Notes under the pieces: generated by a model
Database searches by the model: none
Told to the model about the DNA's origin: nothing
Seen by the model: only the letters and a program-made list of their open reading frames with translations
Assembly (NCBI GenBank): GCA_003484545.1
Contig: DNCF01000015.1
Span: forward strand, 498-7,166
DNA length: 6,669 nt
Direction of reading: 5' to 3'
DNA from: Massilia sp.
GTDB lineage: Bacteria > Pseudomonadota > Gammaproteobacteria > Burkholderiales > Burkholderiaceae_D
Translations under genes and position numbers: made by a program
In this document: positions 5,092-6,669 of the stretch, in pieces
Position numbering within the stretch: position 1 is the first letter of the stretch
How the letters are laid out: each line of letters opens with the position of its first letter

Positions 5092-6669
5092 TTAAAGGCC
5101 CAGCACCACCTTCGCGGCGATGGCGATCTGGTAAATAATCTGCGTCATGTCCTTGAAGATCTGGCGCGACTTGACGTCGACCTTCGGCAGCACCAGCACT
5201 TCGTCGCCGGCGCGCAGGCGCGTGCCCGGGTTGCCTTCTTCGAAGCTGCCGTCGCGGTGTGCGATCACGACCCGCGAGTTATCCGCGTTCTGGGTATAGC
5301 CGCCGGCGCGGGCAATGTAGTCGCCGACCTTCAGCGCGTTGTCGAAGGCCACCGCGTTCGGGAACAACACCTCGCCGCTCACCAGCACCAGGCCGTCGCG
5401 GGTCGGGATGCGCAGCACGTCGCCGTTTTCCAGCAGCAGTTCGTCGCGCGTGGCGCTCGAGGCGATCTGCACCTGGCCGCTCGGCTCGACCTTCTTGGCC
5501 CGCTCGACCCATTGCAGGATCAGGTCCGACTCCTGCTTGCGCAGCACCGCTTCGTCGCTGGTGCCGCTGCGCGCGGTCAGCACCGCCGACTCGAGGCTGC
5601 GCATCGAGGTCTGCAGCATGGCGCGCTGGCGCTCGCGCACGCTGACGCGGTAGAGCTGGATGCTGGCGGCGTCCGACAGCGGCGTCAGGCGCACCTGGCC
5701 GAGCAGCGCACCGATGCGGGAGCCGTAGGGCAGGACGAACTCCTGCTGGCCCTGGTGCTCGCCCTCGACACGCACGGTGATGGTGCCGGGCTTCTTGTCG
5801 GCGGTGAACTCGACGTCGTCGCCGTTCCCCACGCGCACCTCGCGCGCGGCGCTCAGCGGGTAGTAGTCGGTGTTGCGCACGGTGCCGGTGTTGCGTACCA
5901 CGCGTACGTGGGTGGCGCTAGCGGCCGGCTTGGCGAGCTGCGCCAGCTCGTCGATCGACAGGCCTGCGCCGGCGAACTCGAAGCGCTTGGCATTGGCCGC
6001 CAGGCCCGTCACCCGCACCGTATTCTGGCGCGGCGCGATGAAGATCACGTCGCCGTCGCTCAGCTGGATCTGCGGGATACTGCCCTGCAGCAGGAAGTCG
6101 TACAGGTTGACCGTGGCGCGCACCTGCTGGCCGCGCTTGACCTGCACGTTCAGGAAGCTGCCGCGGTCGACGTCGATGCCGCCGGCCTGGTCCAGGTAGT
6201 TGAGCAGGCTGTCCATGCTGGTGCCGTTGTACATGCCAGGACGGTTGACGAAGCCGCCGACGTAGATCCGCACCGGCTGGGCCGCCGCCAGGCTGGCATA
6301 GCCGTTGACGTTGGCGCGGAACACCTGGCGCATCGCCGTCTCCAGCGTGCGCTGGAGGTCGCGGTTGCGCACGCCGAGCAGCTTGACCGGGCCGAGCTGC
6401 GGCACGAACAGGTTGCCCTGCGGGTCGACGGTCAGGATGCCGTCGAAGGTGTAGCCGCCCCACAGGCGGATCTGGATACGGTCGCCCACCGCGACCATGT
6501 AGTCGGGATTGAACTGGGTCGCGCCGCCGGCGGCGAAGCTGCCCGAGAACAGCGAGGCGCCGAACACGTCGGTGGCGCGGTTGGCGCTGTAGTCGTAGCG
6601 CTGCGGCGCCTGCAGCGGCACCTCGGCCGGCATGGCCGGAATCTGCTGGGCCTGCGCGGCGGCCTGCAA
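5092..6669 (-). CDS. kpsD: Capsular polysaccharide export protein KpsD, SLBB-domain family (5' end beyond the window)
   Basis: The visible part is the C-terminal 525 residues; the first visible codon is TTG inside the gene, so the signal peptide and probably some 30-40 residues lie outside. KpsD is the periplasmic/outer-membrane component of ABC-dependent capsule export. As I recall E. coli KpsD (558 residues), the match runs along the whole length. VFGASLFSG is at 35-43. FNPDYMVAVGD and RLWGGYTFDG (53-77) open the Poly_export domain, to about 135. A first SLBB-like region follows (RIYVGGFVNRPGMY, 134-147; DSLLNYLDQAGG, 153-164; VNLYDFLLQG, 187-196), with VRVEGEHQG at 299-307. A charged helical stretch (IQLYRVSVRERQR, 337-349, to about 392) precedes a last SLBB-like region (LVSGEVLFPNAV, 429-440). 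The end, IYQIAIAAKVVLGL (512-525), is hydrophobic and resembles the E. coli KpsD terminus; it may be the membrane-contacting helix. Nothing appears broken. The kpsMTE and kpsCS partners are not in the window. Confidence 0.94.
   Translation of the reverse strand: MQAAAQAQQIPAMPAEVPLQAPQRYDYSANRATDVFGASLFSGSFAAGGATQFNPDYMVAVGDRIQIRLWGGYTFDGILTVDPQGNLFVPQLGPVKLLGVRNRDLQRTLETAMRQVFRANVNGYASLAAAQPVRIYVGGFVNRPGMYNGTSMDSLLNYLDQAGGIDVDRGSFLNVQVKRGQQVRATVNLYDFLLQGSIPQIQLSDGDVIFIAPRQNTVRVTGLAANAKRFEFAGAGLSIDELAQLAKPAASATHVRVVRNTGTVRNTDYYPLSAAREVRVGNGDDVEFTADKKPGTITVRVEGEHQGQQEFVLPYGSRIGALLGQVRLTPLSDAASIQLYRVSVRERQRAMLQTSMRSLESAVLTARSGTSDEAVLRKQESDLILQWVERAKKVEPSGQVQIASSATRDELLLENGDVLRIPTRDGLVLVSGEVLFPNAVAFDNALKVGDYIARAGGYTQNADNSRVVIAHRDGSFEEGNPGTRLRAGDEVLVLPKVDVKSRQIFKDMTQIIYQIAIAAKVVLGL

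Overview
This window looks like part of a capsular polysaccharide (CPS) locus from a GC-rich Gram-negative bacterium. All four genes recognised lie on the minus strand and read from high to low coordinates: kpsD (C-terminal 525 residues, start beyond the right edge), wecB, wecC, and a gene for an FkbM-family methyltransferase joined to a very long coiled coil (N-terminal 759 residues, end beyond the left edge). The many plus-strand open frames are antisense shadows of these genes, as expected in GC-rich DNA. Protein similarity recalled from the Escherichia coli homologues, plus high GC (about 65-70% in hand-counted lines of kpsD and wecC), suggests a proteobacterium. A betaproteobacterium of the Burkholderiales (for example Oxalobacteraceae) is a guess, not shown by the sequence.

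Layout from right to left. At 6669-5092 is the SLBB-domain export protein KpsD. At 5091-4783 is a 309-base gap with no convincing gene, containing GC-rich inverted repeats and one stop-free frame that ends in an ATGA overlap with the wecB start. wecB (4782-3640) and wecC (3650-2370) overlap by 11 bases, and the wecC ribosome-binding site lies inside the wecB 3' end, so the two are probably translationally coupled. A 90-base gap with an 8-bp GC-rich hairpin follows, then the methyltransferase/coiled-coil gene from 2279 to the left edge.

How they fit together: WecB epimerises UDP-GlcNAc to UDP-ManNAc, and WecC oxidises this to UDP-ManNAcA, so the polymer probably contains N-acetylmannosaminuronic acid. 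KpsD is the periplasmic/outer-membrane part of an ABC-type (group 2/3) capsule exporter. The FkbM protein would be expected to O-methylate a sugar or other glycan component.

The most notable object is the coiled coil of the FkbM protein. It contains eight tandem 35-residue (105-bp) repeats, each exactly five heptads, with a second-order 210-bp duplication. A methyltransferase followed by a long rod resembles in outline the O-antigen chain terminator WbdD, whose coiled coil acts as a molecular ruler. A ruler or scaffold role here is a hypothesis only.
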